DNA of 64,000 nucleotides from Paraphoma chrysanthemicola. Lineage: Eukaryota > Ascomycota > Dothideomycetes > Pleosporales > Phaeosphaeriaceae. The notes under the pieces are model-generated. The model made no database searches and was not told the DNA's origin. It saw only the letters and a list, made by a program, of their open reading frames with translations. The stretch covers positions 434,001-498,000 of the forward strand of contig JAGMWG010000009.1 of assembly GCA_020744225.1 (NCBI GenBank). Reading direction: 5' to 3'. Of this stretch, positions 10,408 through 22,895 are shown piece by piece; positions within the stretch are counted from its first letter, which is position 1; each line of letters opens with the position of its first letter. The translations under genes and the position numbers were made by a program.

Positions 10408-12514
10408 AAATGCGCTTGCTTCTGGCACGTTGTAATGAAGGAAGGAGGTTGATGATGTCAAATATAAATCGATTTGAATGAGAAGAGTTTGTGGTATCAA
10501 TACGAATCGCCGAACTCCTAGCAATGCTCCATGAAATGCCTGGCCTCCCAAAATACTGTGGTACTGTCCCGCGTGGTGATTGTGCCTCACAATGCAATGC
10601 GCGTTGTGTTCATCCACTTCCTTGGAGGAATTGCAAAGGATTACATCTCTAATATCAATCATTGAGGCTTGAGATGCGCATTCCCATAGCTCGTAAGGGC
10701 TATTATGCGGTACTCGATAAATTGTGCTTAAGCGAATTCGAAGCGCTCGTTGCAGTGCTTCATTTCGCGGAAGCAGTGCGGGCAGAGATCGAGTCCCTGC
10801 AGACTCAGAGCTGCGGCAGCGCCATGGAGAGTCTCATGCGTTGATGTGGTTGGGGTATTTGAGGATGGTGTAGGTGCCTGAGATGGGCCAGCCGGTGTGG
10901 AGGCGATGGAGTCTGATGGATGTTTAGCAACAATGCTATAGCTAAAATGCTTTTGATTGAACGGACCTTTGAAGGAAGGCATTATGATATGTAATTTGGT
11001 GTGCGTGTTAACCGATGTACTGTGCAGATCTTCGAATAGCGTTGTTGTGGTACGGTGAAAGAACTGGCTTGGATATCGGATCTTGCATTCATGACAGGTG
11101 AATTATATACACGGACAGTATTTGCCATTCATTCGCCTTCCAAGACCATCAAATACGTGTCATATCGTCAAATTTTCGTCAAAAGCTATGCTCACGTACC
11201 CAACAGTTTCGTCCCGACTCTTTATCGCACGAGATGACGCCCATCATCGGACGTTGGTGGCGCCGCGCTGGTGCGGCTCTGCCGCAAGCGTTCCGAGTGG
11301 AGTGATCTGGGCTGGTGACCCACTGTTACCCGCAACAGTGCCGCAAGATTTTCAGGCCCGACGCAGCGCTCTTGTCGCCTAGAGCACGTTTCGTGATGAG
11401 CGGTCAGAGAGAGAAGTGACGTGTGTTAACGCGTGGGTGGCAGGTGTGGCGGTGGTTCGGGAAATTTGTTCGCCGGGCTTCACCGCACCAATGACATGAT
11501 CTGAGCCTGGAACATCCGGAACTGCTCACATCACGTCCGCGACATTTCTAGATCGAAGACTTAATGGATGCTGTCGGCGATACAGAAGGTTCATTGATGC
11601 TACGATCCCATATATTTGACTTCCTCGGAAGCTCGAAGATTAGGATCGAGTTCGTCCCGCTGTCCAGCAATCCTTGGCTCACGGCCACTCCTCAACGCTG
11701 CACCTCGGTCCTGCCATATCAACCCGCGTCGATGCACGGTACACCTGATCAATTGACCGTCCAGGTACTAGATATCCCGCTTTCGCGTTCAAGTAATCAA
11801 TCAGACGAATGTTGCATTTTTGTAGTGTTCTTCCCACGATTTCTCGTTGTTGAGAAGCCCGCGGTGAGCGGCTCGTGTGGCTGTAGCTTCCCAATGGTTG
11901 AAGCCACAAATGCCAAAAACTGACATGACGACAATCCTGGGCAAGCCTGCGAGTTGATAAGCAATTTAGAACAATCCCTCGATGGTAAATACAGATGGTA
12001 AGGCGGTGGGTTCGACCTGTTACCAAAGTTCACCCAAAGCATAGCTTTGGCGCGTGACGTCATCGAGAGTATCAATTGATGCATACAGCGCGGTGCTGAC
12101 TCTTGTCCGTCCTGAGTGATATGGACCTTCAGATTTTGCACCCTTGAATGTACAGCTTTCTGCGTCTTCCTGGTTCCCGTAACATTCCTTATTGCAACGA
12201 TCCAATCCGATTGCCAAATTTTGCGTCCTCAAGATGTGGTTGGCCATTTTACCGTATTGGAGCCGACCGCTACCGCTTACATTGCTTGGTGAAGAATTAG
12301 GCATACCACTTATGGCTGCATGAGGCGAGCCTACATACAGATAGAACTGCCTTATCGAGCTTAGCCCAGATTCGTCCAAGAACATAAGCTGACAGCAATC
12401 TCGCGACCGGAGATAGTCGTGAGGCCGAGATGTCGTGTTTTAGTATTCTGGAGGTTCTCACACATTCGAACGAAACGTTCCGTGACATCTTCATTGATTC
12501 GCTATCAGATCAAC
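10408..12514. other. Long intergenic region between the two FAD oxidases
   Basis: About 2.1 kb. Apart from one small candidate frame at 10728-10982 (minus), no frame has convincing composition or motifs. Open frames at 11679-12494 on the minus strand overlap each other in different frames and look random. No RNA gene recognised. Confidence 0.4.
10728..10982 (-). CDS. Small protein candidate with Cys/His tail
   Basis: An 84-residue frame from an ATG at 10982. The middle is rich in Pro, Ser and Thr, and the end has LCPHCFREMKHCNERF, with a CxxC and further Cys/His that could hold a metal. I do not recognise a family. No intron is needed. The frame could be chance; its ordered composition (disordered middle, Cys-rich end) is the only argument for it. 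Confidence 0.25.
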   Translation of the reverse strand: MPSFKGPFNQKHFSYSIVAKHPSDSIASTPAGPSQAPTPSSNTPTTSTHETLHGAAAALSLQGLDLCPHCFREMKHCNERFEFA

Positions 12515-14141
12515 ATGTCGGAAAAAATAGCGCTTGATCTACAACCGAAGCTCTCACCTGATGCATCGGTCACAAACGAAACACCGTCCAGATGGAGCAC
12601 GTATGACGCACCGAAGTCTATCGCGACTATAAAGGTCGCCAGCGAGAATGATGTGGCAGTTACAGTAGGCTTTGCACACTGTGATCACAGATGGCAAATG
12701 CTGATGCTAAGTGACAGGTTCAATACTGCAACGGCCATAACCTTCCCTTTCTGGCACAGAATGGTGGAAATGGCTGGGCCGCTTTCCCCAAGACACACAA
12801 TCTAGTTATCATCGACCTTTCTCAACTGAACAACATCACCGTTGCTGAAGACAAGACTACAGCAGTCATAGGCGGCGGTGCCAAAGTCCGCGAAACCATC
12901 TCCGCCGCAGATGCGGCTGGCGTGCTGGTCCTCACTGGCAATTGTAATGAGGTTGGTACGCTTGGTGCAATTCTAGGAGGCGGTTACGGTAATCTGCTTG
13001 GCCAGTTCGGCTTTGGCGTTGACAACATTCTGGAGCTGCGTGTCGTAACTGCTGACGGAGAGCATCGCACCATCTCAGCGTCGCAAGAGAAGGACCTATT
13101 CTGGGCGATGCGAGGCGCCGGGCCGAATTTTGGTATCGTAACTGCGGCGACCGTGAAGGCGTACCCGATGTCGCAGAACGAGCGATCCGCGTGGTGCGGT
13201 GCGCTCATCTACTCTGACGAAAAGTTGGAGCAGGTAGTCGAAGCGATTCAAAACCTTGAACTCACTGCCGATATGGTTGTTTTTATGTACTTCGCAAGCG
13301 CCGGCCCGCCAGATCATGCGCCAGTGGTCATTGTAACCCCATGGCTCTTCCAAGGCAACCCTGACAAAGGTCGCGAAGCCTTCAAGTCTCTCTATGACAT
13401 TGGTCCGATGATTGAGAACACGGCTGTTCTGCCTTATACAGAATGGGGTACATAATTCCGCCACAAACTGACTAAATATTCATTTACTGACTCTCTGTAG
13501 TACGTATGTGTTTGGATCCTTCTATGCTTTGGATCGGGGTCCTCGCATGAAATTTTCGATGGTTTTACAATGGCAGAGGCGTTTTGGCGCGTTCGCTGAC
13601 TTTGTTTCCACCAGAATACTGGCGCAAACCCGTTCGGAGCCCACTCACAACGTAAGCCTGCATTCGGAGCAGGCCTCGATCATCTCGATGGCCGATTATG
13701 GCGAGAGGTATGGAATAAGTTCAGCGACTTCCAGAAGAAGCCTAGTGCCCATGCCAGCGCAGTCATTTTAGAAGCATACCCATTGATTGACAAGCGGCAT
13801 GTCGGAGAGCCAGAGGCTTCATTCCCGCACCGTAGCGTACGTTTCATGAGTGCAATCCTGCCATGGTATACGGACGATTGCTTGGATAGTGAAGCGGCTA
13901 CATTGGGACAAGACGTAAGAGAGCTGTGGCGGAAGAATAGCGGAAGAAGAAAACCTGCAAGGTGAGTGTGGGGATTGGCATCCCTCAATTGAGATGGCTA
14001 ATACGAGTAAGCTACATCAACTTCGCGCATGGCGACGAGTCACTGGAGGAAGTTTATGGTGAAAATCTGCCGCGATTGCAGGAGCTGAAGCGTAGATGGG
14101 ATCCCGAGAATAGGTTCGGGCAGTGGTTCAGCCTTCATTAG
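12515..14141 (+). CDS. FAD-binding oxidoreductase (BBE type), one join off by a base
   Basis: Exons 12515-12664, 12718 to about 13446, 13615-13961 and 14012-14141 describe a 451-residue oxidase without signal peptide, so probably cytosolic. Motifs: LPFLAQNGGNGWAAF (here Gln replaces the His that often links FAD), GAILGGGYGNLLGQFGFGVD, LFWAMRGAGPNFGIVTA and the BBE end YINFAHGDESLEEVYGENLP with RWDPENRFGQW. The third exon resumes directly after PYTEW with NTGANPFGAH, but the first GT after TGG lies one base too far (run of four G at 13445-13448), so the canonical intron 13448-13614 shifts frame. Either one G is extra (sequence error or mutation) or splicing is unusual. Confidence 0.75.
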
Positions 14142-15250
14142 AAACCTGTCCCCTAGTTCAATCCCGATGATGCCCTTCAGGGTCCAGCGGGCCAGTCAAA
14201 AGCCAGGACTATTTAGGGAAAAGCAGGATTCGCAACCTTTTGCTCATTCTGCAATGTCGCGGCAGGCAACAGCTACAGGCACATCTATATCGCGAAACAA
14301 TACCTTCATTATCCGCGCCCTTCTTGGTCATTTGCCTTTCGAGCACAAGCTCATGCTACAGAAGGCAATTGTACCGCATGTGGGTATCCTGGGTAGCAGT
14401 GCGCTCTGATTGGCCAGAGTGCTTCATGTGCATCGAAATCGGACTAAAACTTCGACTTGGGCTTGGCACCAATATGAGGCGAGTCATGAGTATCTTTGTG
14501 TTGACCAAGCCACTGTAAACTTCTCGTATTGGTGGAGCAAAGGTAAAGAACGCGATATACGAAGGAGGTCAACTTTAGTGAGCGTGCATTGGAGACGTAT
14601 TCTGTGTGGTGGTCCGTGTGCGCTCACTAAAATCAAGCTCCTTTAGGCGACAAACACAACTTTTCGAGCACACAGAGAGCAGTCGCTGATTCTGGCAACA
14701 CCAAAGCGCTCATCAGTCGACATTCGAAAAAGCCAAATAATGTCTAGATTTATCATCAGTAGTTAGCTACCTCACTCCAGGCACTCGTCTTACACCTACT
14801 TTTGCATGTCTGCAACCGACCAGGACGTCTAACCAGGACCGCCTGGCTTTCGTCATACCAAGCGATGTCGAACCCTCCTCTGCCATGCCTAGGCAGAGCT
14901 AAGCTCTGGGCCGTGGCTCAGCGCTTCCCTGTTTCCCAAACACCGACACTAGCTCGTGACTCGCGCAAGACACACCGCCGCATGTGATTGGCTGCGAACT
15001 ACCATTGATGTCACATCTTTCCCAATATAATCAACAACGGCCAACCGCGATGGAATGTTAAAAGCTTGGTGTTTGACGGCGTCGCGAAATGAACAATGGA
15101 ATTTGGGGTGGCTGTGGCGCATTGCACGCGGGTAAAGGCAACCTCGCGTGAGGTAGAACAGTTCCAAGGTTTGGTTACCTTAAAGCTGCGCACGCTCAGG
15201 ATGCTGCGCTTTCGAAGGCTTTGCAACAAATTTGTACCGCTCTCGCACCG
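14142..15250. other. Intergenic region
   Basis: About 1.1 kb between the FAD oxidase and the kinase-like gene. Only short frames without motifs. A kinase start upstream of 15251 is unlikely because the extending frame opens with TTG, not ATG. Confidence 0.45.
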
Positions 15251-16598
15251 ATGGGCCGTCCCTTCCTGACCTCAGTTCCACACAGAGCGCGGCGTTTTTA
15301 TCATTTGCGCTATCGTGTTGCTCTCATAACATTTCTCACTGTTTTATTCTACCAGCAGCACCTATTTCACATCTATCGTCAGTCACTATCAGAGAAATAT
15401 TCATCTACTGATTTTGGAACTACGGAATGTTCATCATGCCAACAGGACTGGAGTTTAGGAAAGGACACGAATTTTCATTTCGACTTGTTGAGGAATCGCG
15501 ATAAGTGGACGGTACTTGGAGAAGGATGGGAAGGCAAAGTCTTCCTTTACGGAAACTATGTTATCAAAACCTTTACACCTGGCCGAAGTCCATTTCGCAA
15601 TTGCGCTCCAGGCTTGAGTGAAACCTGGCCGACAGAAATAGCTGCATCCCAATGGTTCAACTCACGCTATTGGCAACTTGGCGACCAGAATCGAAATCAG
15701 AGTCGTGGCAGCAGCCTCGTCGAACCAGCTATAGGCACCGCCCTTAACGGCCTAGTCCCAGTGAAGGCATACTTTCGAGGTCCTACTCCGCACAGTGCGA
15801 TCCCGGAGTGGCATCTAGTGACCCATTTCGTCAAAGATGGCAGTCTTACTAGTCTCTCAAAAAATCTCGCTCAAAACTGCGGCACGAGGACCTATCATCA
15901 GCTAGACGCTGAATATCGGACCAGATTCGAAAGCATGGTCAATAATCTAGGCAAGCTTCACCAAGCTGGCTTCTGCCACGACGACATAAAACCCGGAAAC
16001 ATCTTTGTCAATGGTTCAAACTGGCTTCTTGGTGACCTTGGCAATTTGAGACATATTTCCCATCCATACCGTAAGTATACGAAAACTGAGCCTGCAAGGT
16101 TTCGAATGCGACATATGCTAATTTCTGAATGATCCATTCTTAGACTTTTCGCGCATTTGGAGAGAGAATGAACAATTAGAAGACTGCCGCGCCAATGACA
16201 TTATGCGGGCATTGAAGTCCTACATACAATTCATACGAAACAGCGCAAGCGACAGTTCAGATTTTGATGAGGATTTCAAAGCAGGGCAACAACCCATTCC
16301 CAGGCTCTTCCGTTCCGCGGCGAGAAGCGCCAATGAGCTCAGCGCAACTGAGCTTCAGCATTTATCGCATTCTTTTGATGCGAAGTATGTAGATGTACCT
16401 CTCGCAAGTGGCGAGGTTCCTGAACAGCTTCAGAGAAATACTTCAAGGTTCTTTCTCGGGCGCCTAGCTCAGAAAGTTGCCGTGGACCGTGCGATTCGAA
16501 CAAGGATCGGAGAAAAGCTGGCGCGATTTTACGCAATTACGTGGCTATTTGGGGTACCAGTCCCCGCTAGTTGTTATGAATCAGCGCCCGGGTGGTGA
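15251..16598 (+). CDS. Membrane-anchored protein kinase-like protein
   Basis: Exons 15251-16070 and 16144-16598 encode 424 residues. A single hydrophobic segment at about residues 21-41 (VALITFLTVLFY) suggests a type II membrane anchor. The kinase fold follows: glycine loop LGEGWEGKV (about 89-97), YVIKTF with the ATP lysine (about 106), TEIAASQW with the helix-C Glu (about 129), the catalytic loop FCHDDIKPGNIFV with Asp, Lys and Asn in place (about 243-250), and GDLGN replacing DFG with DLG. Catalytic residues are thus kept, though the loop is HDD rather than HRD. A Ser/Glu-rich C-terminal part has no known domain. This is an ascomycete orphan family; the substrate is unknown. Confidence 0.85.
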
Positions 16599-17216
16599 TT
16601 TTCAGTCTGCTATTTGTCCTCGTAACATCGCGAAAACTTGTACCCAATGCGTATTGCTACATCCGTTTTCGTCGTTTGCATTCAGCCCTTCCCAACGACT
16701 CCATTGTGTTTGGCGCATTATCATGTCTGCTTGCCTACATTGCAGATCAAACAATTAACTTCTTGTTTGCTTTACAATACACGGTCTCTTGTTGTCACGT
16801 TATTGTTTTCAAAGCGCCTTTGTTGTGTACAATCTTTGGGTCCTACCAGGCTTGATGATACGCTGCCCAGTGAGCACATGTCGAGCAGAGAATTTCGTAA
16901 TGCAACGGTTCTGTTTATTTTATCACTTCGTCACTCAGAATTGTGGGGAGAGCATATGAATACTGGCCAAATTATACTAAACCATGCCTTACAATCTGCG
17001 CAACAAAGCAACAATAGCGGAACCGAGAAGACTCGAGCAGAAATTATCTTTCGAGCCGAGATAAAGACGAAAGCCTGGGACAGGAGCTGTGGTCGCGCCG
17101 GCACCAGCTGGACCTGCCGAACAACCTGAACAAGGACCTGGGCGACGGGATCGGTCAGGACCTCACCATGTAACTGCAGTCAGACCCCCAGCTATACCGG
17201 AGGCAATTAGCAGCAG
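16599..17216. other. Intergenic region
   Basis: Kinase-gene 3' side and a spacer. The frame 16638-17129 is open but Cys/Ser/Thr-mixed without pattern. No gene supported. Confidence 0.4.
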
Positions 17217-17729
17217 AATTTACCTAACGGATCCTGGTCGGATCTGCCTCTGGAGCTGCGAGTCCGCATTTATGAGCACGTTAGCACCAGAATCGTTTGC
17301 GAACCAGTCCCAGGATCCCAAAGTCGAGGAACCCCTATGCAAGTAGGGTATGCAGCTATTGTTTCTGACTCTGCCCTCGAACGCGTCAATAGCTCTATCT
17401 TCGAAGAGCTACGACAACGTCTCATTATTTGGGAGATAGTTGGGGAGAATATGGCTGCTACCATATACGTCCATTGGAATTGCATTGAGTAACTACCATC
17501 TTTAATGCGTTCGATAAGATCTGCTTATGAAGCTGAGACCAAGTGGAATGAGCTTCACAGGCCCGAGAAATCCCAGGGGCGAAGAAATCTTTCCATCATG
17601 GCACCAATCATAACCTACTTGAGCCGAATCTTGGCAGATCCGAATGATTCGTACATCAATTTACAATCCGCTGAGCGTCGCTTTCTCGAGAACACGTTGG
17701 AGTATTTTTTTGATTGGTTTGCGACGTAA
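17217..17729 (+). pseudogene. F-box-like gene relic
   Basis: A frame through 17241-17492 reads SDLPLELRVRIYEHVSTRI, the same LPxELRxxIYEHV motif as the copies at 2413 and 3525, followed by a short alpha-helical stretch and a TAA at 17490-17492. A second stretch with coding character, 17505-17729, is in another frame and begins at its own ATG. No good start codon precedes the motif, and no acceptable intron joins the two pieces. I read this as a decayed member of the same family; a spliced gene with unseen exons upstream remains possible. Confidence 0.4.
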
Positions 17730-18439
17730 TGGCTTCTCCAAGGATCGGCTGTGCATTCGAATCCTGATTCCACGTGATCTGACTCAGAAGCACCTTCCTG
17801 CAAATGTTGGGTGTGGTGGGTACCCATTAGCGGTGGCCCGATCCTCGAGCCTTCAGGTCCAGACTTCACTTTACAGCGATAGAGGCAGCTAGTCTTGCTG
17901 TTTAGGTCACTGCTACCTGTGAGAACAATGTCCCATACCAGCATGATTTCCTTTTACAAGTACAGAAGGCGACTTGCGTTCCGCCACTGCCACCATATCA
18001 GGCTTGGCAGCTCATCTGACGCATCTAGTCAGGCGCTATCAGCCTCGACACGTGACCAGCCATGGTACATGAAAGTATATCTGTCCCAATCTTGTGCTTG
18101 CAACCCTAGGGCTGGAGAGGGTCGGCCATTCTTCCTGCTGGTGCGATTAAGACGTTCCTCTGCGGCCGGGGAGGCTCGAGTGGCGAATCTTTCAATGTGC
18201 AGTACGGTCGCTTAGCTATCTTGTCACCTAATCTCATGGGTGCTCGAAGCTTTGCCACGACAAATTAGTAGTCTATAATTTACACTATTCCCTAGGCATC
18301 AATCTACTTATCCGCGCACCGGCGGACGTCAAAACACTTCCCAAATTACCAGATACGAAGTCTAGTGATGACTCTCAAGCATTGCAGCGGTGTTCTGAGG
18401 CTTAAAGAAGATTCATTTCTTGCGCCATTGTAACTAAGG
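17730..18439. other. Intergenic region
   Basis: Between the F-box-like relic and the convergent end of the HET gene. No gene or repeat recognised. Confidence 0.4.
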
Positions 18440-20492
18440 CTACACAAGTGTTATAACCGCTAGGTAACGTGAATCACAGAGCATAAGTTCCAATTTCTTT
18501 ACGTCAAGAAGCAACTGCTTTTCTTGACTTGAAGAACTCCAAACCTCGGCTTTGTTATTGGCAGTCCGACTTTTGGAACATGCCGTTCTGATTCGCTCTT
18601 CATTCATCTTCCAATTTGATTGGAAACATCCGAGACGCTTAAAAGACTCTTTAGGTGTGCTGCAACCCTCCAGGACTAGCCCATATAGCGTGCCTTGATG
18701 AACAAATATCGGTACGAGCCAGTAGCGAGTGCCAGAGAGGTCCCTTGACACATCCCAATATATCGTTGCTATGGGCTGTACAGAGCCTAGCATGACGTCG
18801 GTATGCGAAGGGAAATGCTGATCCATATCCCAGTGACTGGAAAACATAAAGCATCTGATTGTGATCGCCCTGCTGCCGTTGATCTCCCCAAAGATATTGG
18901 CTCGATTAACCAGATCCCGACGATCTGTCACTGTGGATAAGAGCCAGGCCTCGGTATCATCTTCTAGTGATGATTTGCTGTTGAACATTGAAATTAATAC
19001 ATCTTGTGCAACTTCCCCATAAATGGATAGCCATGACCATGTTGGCGCGATTGAGAGCCTAGCTCGCGATGGGTTCCATACTCGCCAGCACAGTTGGAGC
19101 TCCAAGTGGCGAACCCACATTCCAACGATGCAGCTATCATTAATATGCATGCCGAATCTTCGAACTACACCAGAGAGAGCAATCACTCGATCGGATTCTA
19201 TACTCAGTAAACACTTTGAGTATGTGCGAACAATGTATCCCCAGTAAACGAGTGCTCCTAGCGATCGCGAAGCCCAAGGATGAGAACAAAGTGCTCGTTG
19301 CAATCGATATTCTGTTCCTTTCGTAAGTCCATCTCCGAACGGGAAGCTTTCGCTAGCAGTCAGTTCGTCACATTCCCAAAGAAGTTGTTGCGGACCGAAA
19401 TGTAGTACCCGGGGAGATAATAGGCGTTCCTGGACAACCCAAGCTCTCTGGTTTAGAGGCGACCGGTCTAGGTATTTCCAATCCATACTGTGATCATGGA
19501 TGAATTCGTATGTATGACAGACGACACCATTATCGAAGGAAGGTATACGAACCTTGCAGGGATTAACAAGACGCCAATCTCTGGATATGAAACAGCCTTG
19601 GGTCCCATCAGATGCCGCTGATGCTGCTATGTTGCACAATGAATTTGCGTATACATGGCTCATCAGTACACATTCTTGTTCCCAGTCCTCTCTGGAATCT
19701 TGAATAATACAAAGGCTATCAATCCACAGATAGCGAATGCCGATTGATCTACTGATCTTGATAGCGTCCAGATATGTTTGGGAGAGATCATTGGGGGAGA
19801 TTTCTTTCCGAAGTGAGTTCAGATTCGATAACTCTAAGGTCATTTCAAGCTTTCCTCCCCAACAGTGGCTAAGCGTAACATATCTCGCGTCTTTGGAAAT
19901 CTCTCCTCGTTCACGAAGGACAATATTTGACGTATCTCCAGTGGACCCAAGATCAAGTATGCGGGTTGGGAGAAATGAGATATCTCTGCTTTTTGGACAA
20001 AACCGGTGATTGTTCACACAATCTTCAATCCACTTGACGGCCCGGTTCAGTGGAAGGGATGAGCCAGTCGATGATGACTGAGCAGTAAAAGGATCAATGG
20101 GGATCTGAGAACCTGTGCAATATTGTTGGTGGTTGCTTCAGATGAAATCAAGTACAAAACTCCTTACTTGGAACTGCCTTCAATTTGAAGCGCTTGACTG
20201 CACGCAACTCGTTCGGTCCTTTTGCCCAAAACAATTCGACCTTAGCAATGGAGCAGGTTTCATTATCGGGCGCTGAGAAATCTATTTCCACCTCGACATT
20301 ATCTAAACCTTCTCCGTATCCAATATCCGGTTGTTCGCAAAAGGCATTTTTGATAATAGCGCACACACTGCACTCGCGTGCAGCACACTGGAGAGAGTTC
20401 CAACTAGGATGGTAGTGAAAGCGCTGGGGTGATTGAGACCGTCGCACTGTTCGAAAAATGTATTGACACGTCTCGCATATATCTGAATTCAT
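18440..20492 (-). CDS. HET domain protein (heterokaryon incompatibility family)
   Basis: Two exons, complement of 20168-20492 and 18440-20112, give 665 residues. The first exon holds a Cys-containing lead-in (CETCQYIF, CSVCAIIKNAF) typical of long HET proteins. The HET domain follows in the second exon with its three blocks: YVTLSHCWGG, YLWIDSLCIIQDSREDWEQE with the residues thought to be catalytic for a TIR-like fold, and NQRAWVVQERLLSPRVLHF. The rest is variable, as usual for the family. HET proteins trigger cell death upon fusion with a genetically different partner. No NLR partner is adjacent. The start at 20492 is the first ATG; an upstream TTG would add two residues. Confidence 0.9.
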
Positions 20493-21257
20493 CTGCAAAT
20501 AAGGAAGCGTGAACTTGTGGCAGTAATCTTGTCACACCGCAAGGAGATAGTAAAGAAAATGACGATACTTTGGCGGTTAAGCAAGGACCACTATATATCG
20601 ACCTTTGTGGCAAATCACGTGCTGACGCTAAAGGCGCTAGATGCGTTGTATTAGCTGCCAAGGCTTCCAGCCACAAGTGGGGTAATGAGAATTTGCGTTC
20701 AACTCAAGTACTCCATAAGTCCACATCTTGTTACCAGCCAATTCACCATCTCAGAACGAGCAAGAAGGCTGACAGTGGCTACGAATAACAGTTTGTCGCA
20801 AGTTGGGCCTAATCCAGGACGCTAGCTCTAGATATGGTATGCTTTCCCAAGGGCGATACGCAAGATGATCTTTAATCGGCAAGGCGGGAACCGTGAGACA
20901 TTGACGGAATTTAAGGGAACATGAAATGGTGCCCAAGAGCACCATACCCACAATATTACATTTCTACGAGGCTATCACAGTAATCAATGACTTGAGAATG
21001 GCGAAGTCAACGGTTTTGGAGGCAGAAAGTCACAGCTGACGATGCAACAGGGTAGAAGTCCAGTGAGCAGATAAAATGCAAGGAAGAACAGCTCGCTAGG
21101 AGGTACTCGGATGATATTTCGAGGGGACTCACACACAAGATCAAAGCTAGCCCTTCGAAAAGGTGGAATAGTGCTACAATGTCATTAGATATGAGACACA
21201 TATGTATAGAGGTCAAAACTTGCCGTTTTCCTTCACGCTGCAATTGGCTAGACCTCG
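20493..21257. other. Intergenic region, HET promoter side
   Basis: Upstream of the HET start on the minus strand and beyond the stop of the amidase... only weak frames are present (e.g. 20751-20951, 21007-21243 on the minus strand). Position note: the HET gene lies at lower coordinates, so this stretch is its promoter plus the amidase 3' flank. Confidence 0.4.
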
Positions 21258-22895
21258 TTACGCTCCGAGATTGCCAATCTCATCCTGAATATGCTCCAGA
21301 ATACCTAGAACCCTCTCATCGTCGAATCGTCTACCCACGAGCTGCAGCCCCACCGGCGCTCCGTGAAACTCCTCCGGATCCCAGAGCTTGCGGTTATCTT
21401 CGTCAAGCCCACTGAGCGCTTTGCCATCATGGTCCCACTTATCCACCTCCTTATCAACCTTACATACTGGGAACACAACTCCGGGATAGTCAAGCAAGTT
21501 CCATTGGCTCGTATAGCTCCAGTACTTCGCCGTATTATGTTTTGGCGCAACGCTAGGACCAACAGGACAAAGCAATGCATCAACCCCATACTTGTTCCAA
21601 TGCAGCGCATATTCTTTACGGTAGGCCTCACGTTCCTCGTACCAATATGCCAGCTCCCCGACTGATAGCTTCTTAACGCATGGGTTATCTTTGATGATCC
21701 ATTCGGAGAGTGGTAGCCATGGCTCGCCGGATTTGGCAATGTCTTCAGCATCAGCTTCGCCTCCGTCTGGGTAGTACAATGAGGACAAGATCGCCCAGGC
21801 TTCATCGTGGAGATGTTGTGGGAATTCGACGACCTCTATATCGAGACTTTTTAGTTTATCGGTCAGGATAGTAAGCGCTCTAGTGATGGGCGGATGCGGT
21901 CGGACTATTCCATCGTGCCATAAGACCCCGATTCTCAAAGGACGGTCTTCCGGCACAGCATATGTGCGCCATGGCATAGGAATAAGAGCTGGTTCGGTCA
22001 GCCAGGGTTCGGCATCGATGATGACTTTCATGAACATCTTTAGCCCATACAAAGAAGTGGATAATGGACCTAGCACGGTCTCAACACTGTCCGCACCTGC
22101 CATCATGTAACCCCAGCCATCGGTCGGTAGGCGGAACGCGGTAGGTTTGAGACCATATACACCACAATTTGCAGCCGGACTTCGAATGGACCCGCCAACG
22201 TCAGATCCGATGCCCAAACATGATCCACGCAGCGCAATGAGGGCGCCTTCTCCTCCTGAGCTTCCGCCAGATGTAAGGTTCCTATTGTATGGGTTCACAG
22301 TTACGCCGTATAGGTTAGAATCTGTCTCCAAATGCATCATGGTTTGCGGCACGGTAGTCCGGCAGTGAAATACAGCGCCAGCTTCGTGAAGCACCTGGAC
22401 AATGTGGGCGTTTTCTTTGGATATCACGTCCCAGTGTGAGACATAGCCAGTGGTGCATCTCAATCCTTCGAAACCAATATGCTCTTTCACGCTGATCGGT
22501 AGACCATGTAGAGGCCCTACCGGGCGCTTGTACTTTTCGAAGTACTCGTCGAGTTCCTTGGCACGTTGTAACGCTTGTTCGTAGAGAAGTTCAGTGAGAC
22601 AATTGGTAAGACCTTGAGCCAACGCAGCGCGTTGCAGGAACGCAGTGGAAACGTCAGTTGCTGACAATCGGCCATTGGCCAGCGAAGCTACCAGGTCTTG
22701 AGGCAGCAGACTTGAAATAGCCAGAGTGGGTTCGTCGAGTAGCTGCTCGGGTATAGTCATGACCGCTTTGGGAAGCGTGGATGGTACAGGCGGTACTGCA
22801 TGGTCAAGTCTCGCTATGCTTTTGTCTCGGTGGTGTTGCGCTTCCTTTGCGATGTCTTGCCATGGTCGATGAGTGAGCTGCTGCAGAGGCGACAT
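21258..22895 (-). CDS. Amidase, acetamidase (AmdS)-type
   Basis: Single exon, 545 residues, ATG at 22895. The amidase-signature enzyme hydrolyses carboxylic amides to acid and ammonia. The Ser-cisSer-Lys triad is present: Lys137 in GLPISVKEH, Ser212 region in LTSGGSSGGEGAL, and the nucleophile Ser236 in GSDVGGSIRSPA. The length and the C-terminal GAPVGLQLVGRRFDDERVL block are those of fungal acetamidases such as AmdS, which allow amides to be used as carbon and nitrogen source. Substrate range cannot be told. The gene has no introns, unlike most neighbours. A Zn2Cys6 regulator lies 2.2 kb away at 25128. Confidence 0.95.
   Translation of the reverse strand: MSPLQQLTHRPWQDIAKEAQHHRDKSIARLDHAVPPVPSTLPKAVMTIPEQLLDEPTLAISSLLPQDLVASLANGRLSATDVSTAFLQRAALAQGLTNCLTELLYEQALQRAKELDEYFEKYKRPVGPLHGLPISVKEHIGFEGLRCTTGYVSHWDVISKENAHIVQVLHEAGAVFHCRTTVPQTMMHLETDSNLYGVTVNPYNRNLTSGGSSGGEGALIALRGSCLGIGSDVGGSIRSPAANCGVYGLKPTAFRLPTDGWGYMMAGADSVETVLGPLSTSLYGLKMFMKVIIDAEPWLTEPALIPMPWRTYAVPEDRPLRIGVLWHDGIVRPHPPITRALTILTDKLKSLDIEVVEFPQHLHDEAWAILSSLYYPDGGEADAEDIAKSGEPWLPLSEWIIKDNPCVKKLSVGELAYWYEEREAYRKEYALHWNKYGVDALLCPVGPSVAPKHNTAKYWSYTSQWNLLDYPGVVFPVCKVDKEVDKWDHDGKALSGLDEDNRKLWDPEEFHGAPVGLQLVGRRFDDERVLGILEHIQDEIGNLGA

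Noticed and set aside
11679..12494. Several overlapping minus-strand frames
   Set aside because: They overlap each other in different frames, carry no known motif, and no GT-AG joins give a consistent protein.
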